This document shows positions 31,791 to 42,328 of a stretch of DNA of 64,000 bases, piece by piece. Position 1 is the first letter of the stretch; every line of letters starts with the position of its first letter. This stretch comes from an uncultured Flavobacteriales bacterium. GTDB lineage: Bacteria; Bacteroidota; Bacteroidia; Flavobacteriales; BACL11. Both the position numbers and the translations under genes were made by a program. Location of the stretch: the NCBI GenBank assembly GCA_905181635.1, contig CAJIYM010000005.1:77568-141567 (forward strand), in the 5' to 3' direction. Below the pieces are notes generated by a model that did not search any database, was not told the origin of the DNA, and saw only the letters and a program-made list of their open reading frames with translations.

Positions 31791-31872
31791 ATACACAAAA
31801 ATAAGAATTTATTTGCAAGTACTCACCTAACTTAAACAATATTAAATTATCTTAGCCGTTCAAAATAAGAAA

Positions 31873-33327
31873 ATGAACATTTTATTCGAAATTATAAACT
31901 CCCTTACTAAGGAAGAGAGTCGCTTTTACAAACTCTTTGCAGGTCGAACCAATAGTGGTGATTTTCGTAAAGATATGATTTTGTTTGATTTCATTAAAAA
32001 AAATGGAGAACAATATGATGAGCAAATAATTTCTGAAGAACTTTATCGAGATAATAAAAATAGTTTTTATCAGCTTAAAAATAGATTATACAAAGATTTA
32101 AATAAAAGCATGATGCTTCAACACATGAGTAAGGAATCAGATATTTTTACCCTTCATTTTGTTTTACTTTCAAGAGTTTATAAAAGAAAAGGGAAGTTAG
32201 AGCTCTCTTTACATTATTTGAAAAAAGCTGAAAAGGAGGCTGAAAACATTGAAGCCTTTGAATTACTTTCAATTATTTACTCTGAAATACTCTCACTTTC
32301 TCACGATATAGTTTCCATTAATGTTGAGGAATATATTGAAAAGAAGAGGGGTAATAATGAGCGATTGAGCTGGTTCCAAGAAATGGATTTACTATTAGCT
32401 GCAGTAATGAATAAGATTAAGATTACACAGAATTTTTCAAAAAAAGACGAATCTATAAATGAAATTCTACAAAAAACTTTAAATAATTTTTCTAAAAATA
32501 AAAAAATACCAAAAAGTCCAAAGTTTAGAATTAAGGTATTTCAATTGGTTAGCAGAGTGCTATTACAACAACATGATTTTGATGCCTTAGAAGAATACCT
32601 TCTGCATACCTACAAAGAATTTACAAAAGATAAGATATTAACGAAATCAAATCATGAGCAGAAATTAACTATGCTCTCCTACCTAACAAATTGTTTATTT
32701 AAAACACATAAATATCAACAATCATTAGCTTATGCCGAAATCCTTAAAACTAGCATAAATGAATATGATGGATTCCTAAAAGATAAGTATCTATTCTACT
32801 ACTATAACTCTCTTGTTATCAACTACTCATTATCTGACAAAAATAAAGCTTTAGAGGTTCTAAAAGAAGCAAAAAATAATGATGTCATTCAAAATTCACC
32901 TACATTCTCGGTATTCATTTATTTGAATACAGCACTTATATATTACGATCAAAAAAAGCTTTCTCTTTCTGCAAAAAATTTATCACGACTTATGCTTCAG
33001 GATGATTTTGTGAATATTGGAAAGTCATTTCAACTTAAAATTCATGTTGCAGAACTTATTGTTCGCTATGATTTGAATCAAACAGATGTTATTGACGCTA
33101 AATCAAAGCACATAAAAAAAACATATGCTAAATTACTTAAAGATACTAATTTTAATAGAGATAATCAGATTATTGAAATTATTCGCTTGTTGATTTACTG
33201 CAACAACTTAACAAATAATAAACAACTTTTAAAAAAAATTACTGATTTGAGCGCTATAATTACTGATGATCAAGCTGATGATATTGATGTTATTAATTAT
33301 AATTTTTGGCTAAAAAATCTTATTTAA
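31873..33327 (+). CDS. Hypothetical protein, probably alpha-helical repeat protein
   Basis: 484 aa ORF with helical, TPR-like periodicity; no family recognised. Confidence 0.65.
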   Translation: MNILFEIINSLTKEESRFYKLFAGRTNSGDFRKDMILFDFIKKNGEQYDEQIISEELYRDNKNSFYQLKNRLYKDLNKSMMLQHMSKESDIFTLHFVLLSRVYKRKGKLELSLHYLKKAEKEAENIEAFELLSIIYSEILSLSHDIVSINVEEYIEKKRGNNERLSWFQEMDLLLAAVMNKIKITQNFSKKDESINEILQKTLNNFSKNKKIPKSPKFRIKVFQLVSRVLLQQHDFDALEEYLLHTYKEFTKDKILTKSNHEQKLTMLSYLTNCLFKTHKYQQSLAYAEILKTSINEYDGFLKDKYLFYYYNSLVINYSLSDKNKALEVLKEAKNNDVIQNSPTFSVFIYLNTALIYYDQKKLSLSAKNLSRLMLQDDFVNIGKSFQLKIHVAELIVRYDLNQTDVIDAKSKHIKKTYAKLLKDTNFNRDNQIIEIIRLLIYCNNLTNNKQLLKKITDLSAIITDDQADDIDVINYNFWLKNLI

Positions 33328-33348
33328 AAACAATTCTTATGGATTTCT

Positions 33349-34401
33349 CTATTCTTTCATAGCGTCCCAACCCTGCGCGGTAAGTAAGTGTGAGGTTCCA
33401 TCTTTTGCAATAAAATTATTTCCTTCACTAGATTCAGTTACATAACCAACGATGGTAAAGTCTGCATCTTTCTTAAATTTATCATAATGCCCTTGACTGA
33501 CAGTAAATAACAGTTCATAATCCTCTCCACCGCTTAAAGCACAAGTTATAGGATTCATATTAAATTCATTTGCCAAATTCATAGTTGTATAATCGATAGG
33601 TATTTTATCTTCATGAATAGTAATTCCTACTTTTGATGATTTTGCTAAATGTAAAATTTCAGAAGAAAGACCATCAGAAATATCTATCATTGAATTAGGA
33701 GTAATATTCAGATCCTTTAAAATTTTAATATACTTAATTCCTGCTTCTGGCTTTAGTTGTCTTTTCAATACATAATCATTGCCTGACAAGTCAGGCTGCA
33801 TAGTTGGATTTTCTTTAAACATCTCTTTCTCTCTATTGAGAAGCTGCAAACCCAAATAGGCCGCCCCCAAATCACCTGTGCAAATTACTAAATCATTTAC
33901 TTTGGCTCCACTTCTATATACTACATTTTCTTTTTCAACCTCCCCTAGTATTGTAACACTTATCATTAAACCTGATGTTGAAGAGGTGGTATCTCCACCT
34001 ACTAAATCAACTCCATAGTGTTCACATGCTAATCTAATTCCTTCATAAAACTCATCAAGAGCCTCAACAGTAAAACGATTACTCATAGCTAAGCCTAAGG
34101 TAATCTGTTTAGCGACACCATTCATAGCGCATATATCAGAAACATTAACGGCAACAGATTTATATCCTAAATGCTTAAGGGGCATGTATGATAAGTCAAA
34201 ATGAACACCTTCAACTAATATATCGGTACTAATTAACTGATACTTATCTCCCACATCAATAACAGCGGCATCATCACCTATTCCCTTTACAGAACTTGCA
34301 TTTTTAACTTTAATATTTTTAGTCAGATGATCAATCAAACCAAATTCTCCTAATTTTGAAATTGGAGTGGTGTTTATGCCTTTATCTTCAAGTAAACTCA
34401 T
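33349..34401 (-). CDS. thiL: Thiamine-phosphate kinase
   Basis: GIGDDAAVID, LVGGDTTSS, ALSGGEDYELLFT; ATG 34401 preferred because 34419 lies within the promoter element. Confidence 0.95.
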   Translation of the reverse strand: MSLLEDKGINTTPISKLGEFGLIDHLTKNIKVKNASSVKGIGDDAAVIDVGDKYQLISTDILVEGVHFDLSYMPLKHLGYKSVAVNVSDICAMNGVAKQITLGLAMSNRFTVEALDEFYEGIRLACEHYGVDLVGGDTTSSTSGLMISVTILGEVEKENVVYRSGAKVNDLVICTGDLGAAYLGLQLLNREKEMFKENPTMQPDLSGNDYVLKRQLKPEAGIKYIKILKDLNITPNSMIDISDGLSSEILHLAKSSKVGITIHEDKIPIDYTTMNLANEFNMNPITCALSGGEDYELLFTVSQGHYDKFKKDADFTIVGYVTESSEGNNFIAKDGTSHLLTAQGWDAMKE

Positions 34402-34406
34402 GCTGA

Positions 34407-34414
34407 CAAAGATA
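34407..34414 (-). promoter_or_regulatory. -7 element upstream of thiL
   Basis: TATCTTTG on minus strand. Confidence 0.6.
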
Positions 34415-34438
34415 CACAATTATCTGATTTAAAATTTG

Positions 34439-34446
34439 TACATTTG
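34439..34446 (+). promoter_or_regulatory. -7 element upstream of the suf operon
   Basis: TACATTTG. Confidence 0.6.
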
Positions 34447-34457
34447 CACTCCTAAAT

Positions 34458-34799
34458 TTGAACAATTCTAAAACAATGATAAATATAAGTGATCCTGCAA
34501 GAGATAGGCTTCTTTACTTACTAGATAAAGATGAAAAAGATAAAGAGTTTGTTCGCGTAGGAGTAGAAAGTGGCGGGTGCTCTGGATTAAGCTATAAATT
34601 AGATTTTGACAATAACAAAAATGAAGATGATGAGCTTATTGAAGACAATAGAATTAGACTTTTGATCAACAAAAAAAGTTTTTTATATTTAGTTGGCACA
34701 ACATTAGAATTTTCTGACGGATTAAATGGAAAGGGGTTTGTATTCAATAACCCAAACGCAAGCAGAACCTGTGGTTGCGGAGAAAGCTTTTCTCTATAA
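34458..34799 (+). CDS. sufA: Iron-sulfur cluster assembly accessory protein (SufA/IscA family)
   Basis: VESGGCSGLSYKL and RTCGCGESFS ligand motifs. Confidence 0.95.
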   Translation: MNNSKTMINISDPARDRLLYLLDKDEKDKEFVRVGVESGGCSGLSYKLDFDNNKNEDDELIEDNRIRLLINKKSFLYLVGTTLEFSDGLNGKGFVFNNPNASRTCGCGESFSL

Positions 34800-34812
34800 T
34801 AATTTATAAAAC

Positions 34813-36270
34813 ATGAGTGAACAAAAAAGACAATCGGAAGATAAGTTATTAGAAAAAGTAACTTCAAGTGAATACAAATATGGCTTTACAACTGATGTAG
34901 AATCGGATACCATCCCAAAAGGACTATCTGAAGATGTCGTTCGTATTATTTCTGCAAAAAAAAATGAGCCAGAATGGATGCTTCAATACCGATTAAAAGC
35001 GTACAATGCTTGGTTAGAGATGGAGGAGCCGAATTGGGCAAATATCAACTACACAAAACCTAACTATCAGGAAATTATCTATTATTCAGCGCCAAAACAA
35101 AAACCAGTTTTAGATAGTTTAGATGATTTAGACCCTGAAATGAAAGAGATGTTTGATAAACTTGGTATTTCTATTGATGAACAAAATAAATTGGCAAATG
35201 TTGCAGTTGATATAGTAATGGATTCTGTTTCCGTAGCCACTTCTTTTAAAGAAACCTTGGCAGAAAAAGGTATTATTTTTTGTCCTATTTCTGATGCCAT
35301 ACAAGATCATCCAGAATTGGTGAAAAAATATTTAGGAAGTGTTGTCCCCGCTAGGGATAATTTCTTTTCTGCATTAAATGCAGCAGTATTCTCTGATGGG
35401 TCTTTCTGCTACATCCCTAAGGGAGTAAAATGCCCTATGGAGCTTTCTACCTACTTCAGGATTAATGAAGCTGGAACGGGACAATTTGAAAGAACATTAT
35501 TAATAGCAGATGAAGGTTCTCAAGTAAGTTACCTTGAAGGTTGTACTGCGCCTATGAGAGATGAAAATCAGTTGCATGCAGCTGTAGTGGAATTAATTGC
35601 AATGGATAATGCAGATATAAAATATTCTACTGTACAAAATTGGTATCCAGGAAATGCTGAAGGAGTTGGTGGAGTATTCAACTTTGTAACTAAAAGAGGT
35701 ATTTGTCATAAGAGTGCAAAAATCTCGTGGACACAAGTAGAAACAGGCTCAGCAGTTACTTGGAAGTATCCCTCTTGTATTTTGAAGGGAGATAATTCTA
35801 TAGGAGAATTTTTCTCAGTTGCAGTAACTAATAACAGACAACAAGCAGATACAGGTACAAAAATGATTCACTTAGGTAAAAACACTAAGAGCACAATAAT
35901 TGCGAAAGGAATATCAGCAGGAAAAAGTGAAGGAAATTATAGAGGACTAGTGCGTATTTCAAAAGGGGCAACCAACTCAAGAAATTTCTCTCAATGTGAT
36001 TCTTTACTAATGGGAAATAAATGTGGTTCTCATACCTTCCCTTACATTGAAGTGAAGAATAACTCTTCAAAAGTGGAGCATGAAGCAACTACATCAAAAA
36101 TTGGAGAAGACCAGATATTTTACTGTAACCAAAGAGGCATCGGAACAGAAGCAGCAATTGCACTAATCGTAAATGGTTATTGTAAGGATGTACTCAACCA
36201 ATTACCAATGGAATTTGCAGTAGAAGCACAAAAATTATTAGAAATCAGCCTAGAAGGTTCAGTAGGTTAA
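34813..36270 (+). CDS. sufB: Fe-S cluster assembly protein SufB
   Basis: SufB core motifs ([38 protein letters not shown]); operon context. Confidence 0.98.
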   Translation: MSEQKRQSEDKLLEKVTSSEYKYGFTTDVESDTIPKGLSEDVVRIISAKKNEPEWMLQYRLKAYNAWLEMEEPNWANINYTKPNYQEIIYYSAPKQKPVLDSLDDLDPEMKEMFDKLGISIDEQNKLANVAVDIVMDSVSVATSFKETLAEKGIIFCPISDAIQDHPELVKKYLGSVVPARDNFFSALNAAVFSDGSFCYIPKGVKCPMELSTYFRINEAGTGQFERTLLIADEGSQVSYLEGCTAPMRDENQLHAAVVELIAMDNADIKYSTVQNWYPGNAEGVGGVFNFVTKRGICHKSAKISWTQVETGSAVTWKYPSCILKGDNSIGEFFSVAVTNNRQQADTGTKMIHLGKNTKSTIIAKGISAGKSEGNYRGLVRISKGATNSRNFSQCDSLLMGNKCGSHTFPYIEVKNNSSKVEHEATTSKIGEDQIFYCNQRGIGTEAAIALIVNGYCKDVLNQLPMEFAVEAQKLLEISLEGSVG

Positions 36271-36280
36271 AAAATAAACT

Positions 36281-37042
36281 ATGTTACAAATAAAAGAATT
36301 GAAAGCAGGTATTGAGGGTAATCAAATCCTTAAAGGAATAAATTTAGAAGTAAAAGCAGGAGAAATACATGCAATCATGGGTCCTAATGGCTCGGGTAAA
36401 AGTACACTTTCAGCTGTCATAGCAGGAAAAGAGGAATATGAAGTAGAAGGAGGGGCTATAAGTTTTGATGGGGAAAATTTATTAGAATTAGACCCTGAAG
36501 AAAGAGCCCATAACGGCATATTTCTTTCTTTTCAGTATCCAGTTGAAATTCCAGGAATTTCGGTTTCTAACTTTATCAAAACTTCTATAACAGAAAAAAG
36601 AAAAGCGCAAGGACTAGAACCACTTCCTACTAAAAATTTATTAAAAATGATGCGTGAAAAAATGGAACTATTAAGCATCAAAAAGGGATATTTATCTAGG
36701 AACATGAATGAAGGGTTTTCTGGTGGAGAAAAGAAAAGAAATGAAATTTTTCAGATGGCAATGCTAGAGCCTAAACTTGCAATTTTGGATGAAACAGATT
36801 CAGGCTTAGATATTGACGCACTTAGAATTGTTGCGAACGGAGTCAATAAATTAAGAACTGGAGATAATGCAACAATCGTTATCACGCATTATCAAAGGTT
36901 ATTGGACTACATTGTTCCTGACTTTGTACATGTTTTACATAATGGAAGAATTATAAAATCAGGAGGTAAAGAATTAGCTTTAGAACTAGAAGAAAAAGGA
37001 TACGATTGGATAACTAAAGAAGCGGATAAAAAGTGGGCTTAA
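36281..37042 (+). CDS. sufC: Fe-S cluster assembly ATPase SufC
   Basis: MGPNGSGKSTLS Walker A; GFSGGEKKRNEIFQM signature; LDETDSGLDIDAL. Confidence 0.98.
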   Translation: MLQIKELKAGIEGNQILKGINLEVKAGEIHAIMGPNGSGKSTLSAVIAGKEEYEVEGGAISFDGENLLELDPEERAHNGIFLSFQYPVEIPGISVSNFIKTSITEKRKAQGLEPLPTKNLLKMMREKMELLSIKKGYLSRNMNEGFSGGEKKRNEIFQMAMLEPKLAILDETDSGLDIDALRIVANGVNKLRTGDNATIVITHYQRLLDYIVPDFVHVLHNGRIIKSGGKELALELEEKGYDWITKEADKKWA

Positions 37043-38253
37043 TTAAAAATATAAAATCGTATTCTGAAGGTATTCAGATTTCTGCTGAAAAAAGAGAAAT
37101 ACTTACTTCTTTTCTATCAAATGGATTTCCGACAACTAAAGATGAAGAGTGGAAATATACTTCTTTAAAAAAAGTAATTGCTAACGAATATAGCATTGAA
37201 AATAAAGGGACAATTATTGATTCTTCAGTAATAGAAAAATACTCCTTAGGGCTTAAAAATAAAATTATTTTTTCTGATGGAAGACTGATAAATTCTCCAT
37301 CAATAAAAGGTGTAAATATTAATGGTTTTTCAGAATTTGAAAGTGCAAATACTGACAGTATATTACAACTTAACAAAGCTCTTTCTAAAAATGGCTTTAC
37401 TATTTCAGTAGATAAAAATACAGCATTAGAAAATCCTATTGAAATCTTGTTTTTCTCGACAACAGTAAATGGTTTTTCTCAATATAGAAACCAAATTTCT
37501 ATTGGCGAAAATTCAGAAGTTAAATTTATAGAACGATTACAAAACCTAAACAATTCGGCTTCTTTTGTAAATCATTTTACTCAGATAAATTGCGCTGAAA
37601 ACACTAAAGTAGAATACAATAAAATACAGAATAATACTGCAGAATCTCAACTAATTGACACTGTGAATGTATATCAAGAACAGGATTCAACTTGCAACAT
37701 TAACACCCTTATTTTTGGAGGTTCTTTTATTAGAAATAATTTAAATTTTGAGCAAAACGGTTCTAATTGCGAAAGCAATATGAATGGAGTCTCAATACTA
37801 AACAATAATCAGTTAGCTGACAATCATACTTTTGTAGATCATAAAAGTGCACATTGCAGAAGTAATGAGATGTATAAAGGAGTCTATTTGGACAATTCTA
37901 AAGGGGTATTTAATGGTAAAATTATGGTTCGCCCTGATGCTCAAAAAATTGATGCTTTCCAGTCTAATAATAATTTACTTTTAAGTGACACTTCAAGTAT
38001 TGATAGTAAGCCTCAACTGGAAATTTATGCTGATGATGTAAAGTGTAGTCATGGCTGTACAATAGGCCAATTAGATGACGATGCGCTTTTTTATATGAGA
38101 AGTAGAGGGATAGGAATTGAAGAAGCGAAAGCAGTATTAACCTATGCATTTGCATCTGAAGCGATAGAAAACATCTCAGTAGAACAGGTTAAATCACTAG
38201 CCAAAAAACTACTAGCTAAAAAATTAAATGTTGATTTAGATTTCAGCTTATAA
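37033..38253 (+). CDS. sufD: Fe-S cluster assembly protein SufD
   Basis: SufD C-terminal motifs DDVKCSHGCTIGQLDDDALFYMRSRGI; GTG start overlapping sufC by 10 bp. Confidence 0.96.
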   Translation: MGLIKNIKSYSEGIQISAEKREILTSFLSNGFPTTKDEEWKYTSLKKVIANEYSIENKGTIIDSSVIEKYSLGLKNKIIFSDGRLINSPSIKGVNINGFSEFESANTDSILQLNKALSKNGFTISVDKNTALENPIEILFFSTTVNGFSQYRNQISIGENSEVKFIERLQNLNNSASFVNHFTQINCAENTKVEYNKIQNNTAESQLIDTVNVYQEQDSTCNINTLIFGGSFIRNNLNFEQNGSNCESNMNGVSILNNNQLADNHTFVDHKSAHCRSNEMYKGVYLDNSKGVFNGKIMVRPDAQKIDAFQSNNNLLLSDTSSIDSKPQLEIYADDVKCSHGCTIGQLDDDALFYMRSRGIGIEEAKAVLTYAFASEAIENISVEQVKSLAKKLLAKKLNVDLDFSL

Positions 38254-39468
38254 ATGCTAGACATTAACCAAATACGAAAACAATTTCCTATCCTAAGCCG
38301 CAAGGTAAATGGACATGAATTGGTGTACTTTGATAATGGAGCAACTACTCAAAAACCGAATTCAGTTATTACTGCCGAAAGCAATTATTACCAAAATGAA
38401 AATTCAAATGTACACAGGGGGGTTCATTTTTTAAGCGGATTAGCAACCGATAAATTTGAGGAAACAAGAATTACTATACAGAATTTCATAAACGCAAAAC
38501 ACTCTCATGAAATCATCTTTACCAAAGGGACTACTGACTCTATCAACATAGTTGCAAGTGGATATAGATCCCTATTAAATAAAGGAGATGAAATTATTAT
38601 TTCAGAATTAGAGCATCACTCAAACATAGTTCCTTGGCAAATGTGTTGCGAACAAAGTGGAGCAACGCTAAAAGTTATTCCATTATTGGATAATGGGACT
38701 TTAGACATTACTGAATTTGGAAATCTTCTTTCTAAAAACACAAAATTAGTTGCTATATCTCATATTTCAAATACATTGGGGACTATAAACCCTATTGAAA
38801 AAATTATTAAAAAAGCAAAAGCAGTTGGAGCAAAAGTGCTAATTGATGGTGCTCAAGCAGCCTCACATATTTCAATAAATATGCAAAATTTAGATGCTGA
38901 CTTCTATTGTTTTTCAGCACATAAATTGTACGGACCTACAGGAGTTGGTGTCCTTTACGGAAAGGAGGATCTTTTAAATGAATTGCCGGCGTATCAAGGT
39001 GGTGGAGAAATGATAAAAGAAGTAAGCTTTAAGAAGACTACTTATGCTGGACTTCCCCATAAATTTGAGGCAGGAACACCAAATATTGCAGGAGTAGTTG
39101 CTTTTAAGGCAGCAATTAATTTCATTACAGGACTGGGGATAAACAACATTGCTAAGTATGAAGAAGGGCTTTTACAATATGCAACAGAAGAAGTATTGAA
39201 AATAGAAGGACTAAAAATTTACGGAACAGCTAAAAATAAATCAGCAATTATTTCTTTTAATATTAAGGGATTACATCCATATGATATTGGTATGATTGTT
39301 GATAAAATGGGTGTAGCAATACGAACAGGTCATCATTGTACTCAACCTATTATGGATAAATTTAATATTCCTGGAACAGCTCGCATTTCTTTAGCAGTGT
39401 ACAATACAAAGGATGAAATTGATATTTGTATAAATGCCATTAAAAAAGCAAAAATGATGTTATCCTAA
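38254..39468 (+). CDS. sufS: Cysteine desulfurase SufS
   Basis: ELEHHSNIVPWQ, SAHKLYGPTGVGVLYG, RTGHHCTQP. Confidence 0.98.
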   Translation: MLDINQIRKQFPILSRKVNGHELVYFDNGATTQKPNSVITAESNYYQNENSNVHRGVHFLSGLATDKFEETRITIQNFINAKHSHEIIFTKGTTDSINIVASGYRSLLNKGDEIIISELEHHSNIVPWQMCCEQSGATLKVIPLLDNGTLDITEFGNLLSKNTKLVAISHISNTLGTINPIEKIIKKAKAVGAKVLIDGAQAASHISINMQNLDADFYCFSAHKLYGPTGVGVLYGKEDLLNELPAYQGGGEMIKEVSFKKTTYAGLPHKFEAGTPNIAGVVAFKAAINFITGLGINNIAKYEEGLLQYATEEVLKIEGLKIYGTAKNKSAIISFNIKGLHPYDIGMIVDKMGVAIRTGHHCTQPIMDKFNIPGTARISLAVYNTKDEIDICINAIKKAKMMLS

Positions 39469-39885
39469 ATGAGTACAATACAAAAAATACAAGCAGAAAT
39501 TATTGAAGACTTTGAATTGTTTGACGACTGGATGCAGAAGTACGAATACCTAATAGACCTAGGTAAAGAGCTGGCGCCAATTAAGGAGAAGTACAAAACA
39601 AAAGACAATCTTATAAAAGGATGTCAGAGTAGAGTTTGGCTTCATGCAGAACATACTCAAGGTAAAATAATCTTTACTGCAGATAGTGATGCTATTATGA
39701 CAAAAGGAATTGTAGCTATACTTATAAATGTATTGTCCAATCAGGAGCCCAAAGATATTGCAACTGCAAAACTTGATTTTATAAACGAGATAGGGTTAAA
39801 AGAGCAGCTATCTGCTACACGTGCAAATGGATTGGTCTCTATGATAAAAAAAATGAAATTATACGCTATTGCGTTTAACAATTAG
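39469..39885 (+). CDS. sufE: SufE family protein
   Basis: LIKGCQSRVWLHAE active Cys motif. Confidence 0.96.
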   Translation: MSTIQKIQAEIIEDFELFDDWMQKYEYLIDLGKELAPIKEKYKTKDNLIKGCQSRVWLHAEHTQGKIIFTADSDAIMTKGIVAILINVLSNQEPKDIATAKLDFINEIGLKEQLSATRANGLVSMIKKMKLYAIAFNN

Positions 39886-39889
39886 TCAG

Positions 39890-40213
39890 ATGAAAACAGA
39901 AGAAGAATTACAAAGAATAGGGGAAGAAGTTGTTGAGGTAATTTGTGAGATTTACGATCCTGAAATACCTGTAAATATTTATGCCCTTGGTTTGATTTAC
40001 GATATTGAAGTAAGTCATGAATGTGATGTAAAAATTACCATGACATTAACATCCCCAAATTGCCCAGTTGCTGAAAGTTTACCTATTGAGATTGAAGAAA
40101 AAGTAAAGGTGATTCTTGCAGTAAAAAAGGTAGAAGTAGAAATAACTTTTGAGCCAACTTGGACGAAAGAAATGATGAGTGAAGAGGCCAAGCTAGAGCT
40201 TGGAATGTTATAA
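39890..40213 (+). CDS. DUF59/MIP18-like protein (SufT-like)
   Basis: IYDPEIPVNIYALGLIYDIEV; TSPNCPVAESLP; ATG 39890 preferred over 39869. Confidence 0.92.
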   Translation: MKTEEELQRIGEEVVEVICEIYDPEIPVNIYALGLIYDIEVSHECDVKITMTLTSPNCPVAESLPIEIEEKVKVILAVKKVEVEITFEPTWTKEMMSEEAKLELGML

Positions 40214-40216
40214 CCA

Positions 40217-40723
40217 ATGAGTAGAGAAATTGTAAATAGAGTGGCAAACAGTAGTCTAATCACTATGGATCTGACTGATTATGCGCCAACAAAACCTATT
40301 GCTGTTTTAGATTTAAAAGATTTCCTTTTCCAAGGAATTATACTAAAAGAAAAAGAGTACAGGAAAAGTTTAAAGGAATTTGATTTTTCTATTTATAGAA
40401 ACACAACTGTAGCTCTTAATTGTAGTACCGATGCAATTGTGCCCATGTGGGCTTTTATGCTGGTTACTTCTTACTTAAATTCAGTTAATTCTGATATCCA
40501 TTTTGGTATAAAAGAAGATGTATTTCAGCAAATTTTTACAAATAATATTAATTCGATTAATGCCTCTGAATTTGAAAGTAAAAAAGTAATAGTAAAAGGC
40601 TGCGGACAAATCCCTTTAACTGAAGCGCTATATATTGCAATTACAAAAAAACTACAAAATACAGTAAGTAGCTTAATGTTTGGGGAGGCATGTTCGGCTG
40701 TACCTGTTCTAAAAAATAAATAA
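40217..40723 (+). CDS. DUF2480 family protein
   Basis: 168 aa in suf operon context; VKGCGQIPLTEALYIAIT and LMFGEACSAVPV motifs. Confidence 0.8.
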   Translation: MSREIVNRVANSSLITMDLTDYAPTKPIAVLDLKDFLFQGIILKEKEYRKSLKEFDFSIYRNTTVALNCSTDAIVPMWAFMLVTSYLNSVNSDIHFGIKEDVFQQIFTNNINSINASEFESKKVIVKGCGQIPLTEALYIAITKKLQNTVSSLMFGEACSAVPVLKNK

Positions 40724-40729
40724 TTAATA

Positions 40730-41470
40730 ATGAATAACAATATTCAACATATAAATACTCAGATTTCTGAGCATAAAAAAGCAGTTATTAATCATCCTTT
40801 ATACAACCAATTAAACACCATTGAGGATATCCAAAAGCTTATGGAGATTCATGTATATGCAGTATGGGATTTCATGTCTTTATTAAAAGGACTACAAATT
40901 GAGCTTACTTGTACAACCTTACCTTGGAAGCCTATTGGAAATACTAAAATAAGAAGGCTGATTAACTCAATAGTTTTAGAAGAGGAGAGTGATGTAGATG
41001 CTGTGGGTAATCCTTCTTCTCATTATGAAATGTATTTGGATGCAATGGAAGAATGTGGGGCTAATACCAATAACATTGAGAAGTTTGTCAATAGTGTTTC
41101 AGGCGGAAAACTACCTAAAGTAAATAAAGCTATTGACTCATTTTTAGCAACTACTTTTGATATTCTAAATAGTGGGGAGGCGCATAAAATTGCAGCAGCC
41201 TTTACTTTTGGACGTGAGGATTTAATACCAGACATGTTTACTGCAATTGTAAATGATTTAAGCAAAGAACATAAGCTTGATAAGTTTATTTACTACTTAA
41301 AAAGACACATAGAATTAGATGGAGGAGAGCATGGGCCTTTAGCTTTGGAGCTCATTAGTAATTTATGTGGGGAAAATAAGCAAAAATGGAAAGAAGTAGA
41401 AGAAACTGCTATTGCCTGTTTAGTTGCTCGTAAAGAGTTATGGGACCTGGTTTTAGATGGACTTGACTAA
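40730..41470 (+). CDS. DUF3050 family protein, heme-oxygenase-like fold predicted
   Basis: NHPLYNQLNTIEDIQKLMEIHVYAVWDFMSLLK; LEEESD...SHYEMYLDAMEECGAN; RHIELDGGEHGPLA. Confidence 0.82.
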   Translation: MNNNIQHINTQISEHKKAVINHPLYNQLNTIEDIQKLMEIHVYAVWDFMSLLKGLQIELTCTTLPWKPIGNTKIRRLINSIVLEEESDVDAVGNPSSHYEMYLDAMEECGANTNNIEKFVNSVSGGKLPKVNKAIDSFLATTFDILNSGEAHKIAAAFTFGREDLIPDMFTAIVNDLSKEHKLDKFIYYLKRHIELDGGEHGPLALELISNLCGENKQKWKEVEETAIACLVARKELWDLVLDGLD

Positions 41471-41471
41471 T

Positions 41472-42215
41472 CTATTTTCCTTCTTCAAAAGTTTTAATAG
41501 AGTGTTCTACTGACTGATTAATTTGATTTAATTCTCTAGCGGTAAAATTACGATACTCTCCTATAGGAATATCTAAATTAATATTCATAATTCTAACCCT
41601 TTTCAGCTTTCTTATATCATATTCCAAATACTCACACATCCTACGTATTTGTCTATTTAATCCTTGTGTTAAAATAATCTTGAACTTCTTTTTATCCGTT
41701 TGTTTAACGAAGCATTTACGTGTAACAGTATCCAAAATTGGCACTCCATTTCCCATAGCTTCGATAAATTCCTTCGTTATTGGCTTGCTGACTGTAACTT
41801 CATATTCTTTTTCATGATTGTTTCTGGCACGCAAAATTTTGTTAACAATATCGCCATCATTCGTTAAAAAAATAAGGCCTTCTGAAGGCTTATCCAATCT
41901 TCCAATCGGAAAAATACGAGTTGGATAATTAATATAATCAATAATATTATTTTTTTCCCGCATTTGGTCAGTTGTACAAACAATACCTACTGGCTTGTTA
42001 AAGGCAATATATACCATTTTCTTCTTTATAGCTCTGTGCACTAACTTTCCATTTACACTTACCTCATCTTCAGCCGATATTTTAGTTCCCATTTCAGGAA
42101 CCTCACCATTTATTTTTACTCTACCTTGTTCAATTAATTTGTCAGCTGCTCTTCTAGAACAGTAACCAATTTCTGATAAAAATTTATTTATCCTTGTTAG
42201 ATTTGTATCACTCAT
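41472..42215 (-). CDS. rluF: RluF-like 23S rRNA pseudouridine synthase
   Basis: S4 domain (RINKFLSEIGYCSRRAADKLI); GRLDKPSEGLIFLTNDGD; ATG 42215 preferred over GTG 42224. Confidence 0.9.
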   Translation of the reverse strand: MSDTNLTRINKFLSEIGYCSRRAADKLIEQGRVKINGEVPEMGTKISAEDEVSVNGKLVHRAIKKKMVYIAFNKPVGIVCTTDQMREKNNIIDYINYPTRIFPIGRLDKPSEGLIFLTNDGDIVNKILRARNNHEKEYEVTVSKPITKEFIEAMGNGVPILDTVTRKCFVKQTDKKKFKIILTQGLNRQIRRMCEYLEYDIRKLKRVRIMNINLDIPIGEYRNFTARELNQINQSVEHSIKTFEEGK

Positions 42216-42223
42216 AATTGCCA

Positions 42224-42231
42224 CAAAAATA
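42224..42231 (-). promoter_or_regulatory. -7 element upstream of rluF
   Basis: TATTTTTG on minus strand. Confidence 0.5.
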
Positions 42232-42299
42232 CGCTAAAAAATTGTTAACATCTCGATAAAAACAAAAGACCCTAAATTACTTAAAACAGTCTGTTTCAT

Positions 42300-42307
42300 T
42301 AAATTTG
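42300..42307 (+). promoter_or_regulatory. -7 element upstream of S46 peptidase
   Basis: TAAATTTG. Confidence 0.6.
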
Positions 42308-42328
42308 CGTTAAATAAAAAATAAAAAA

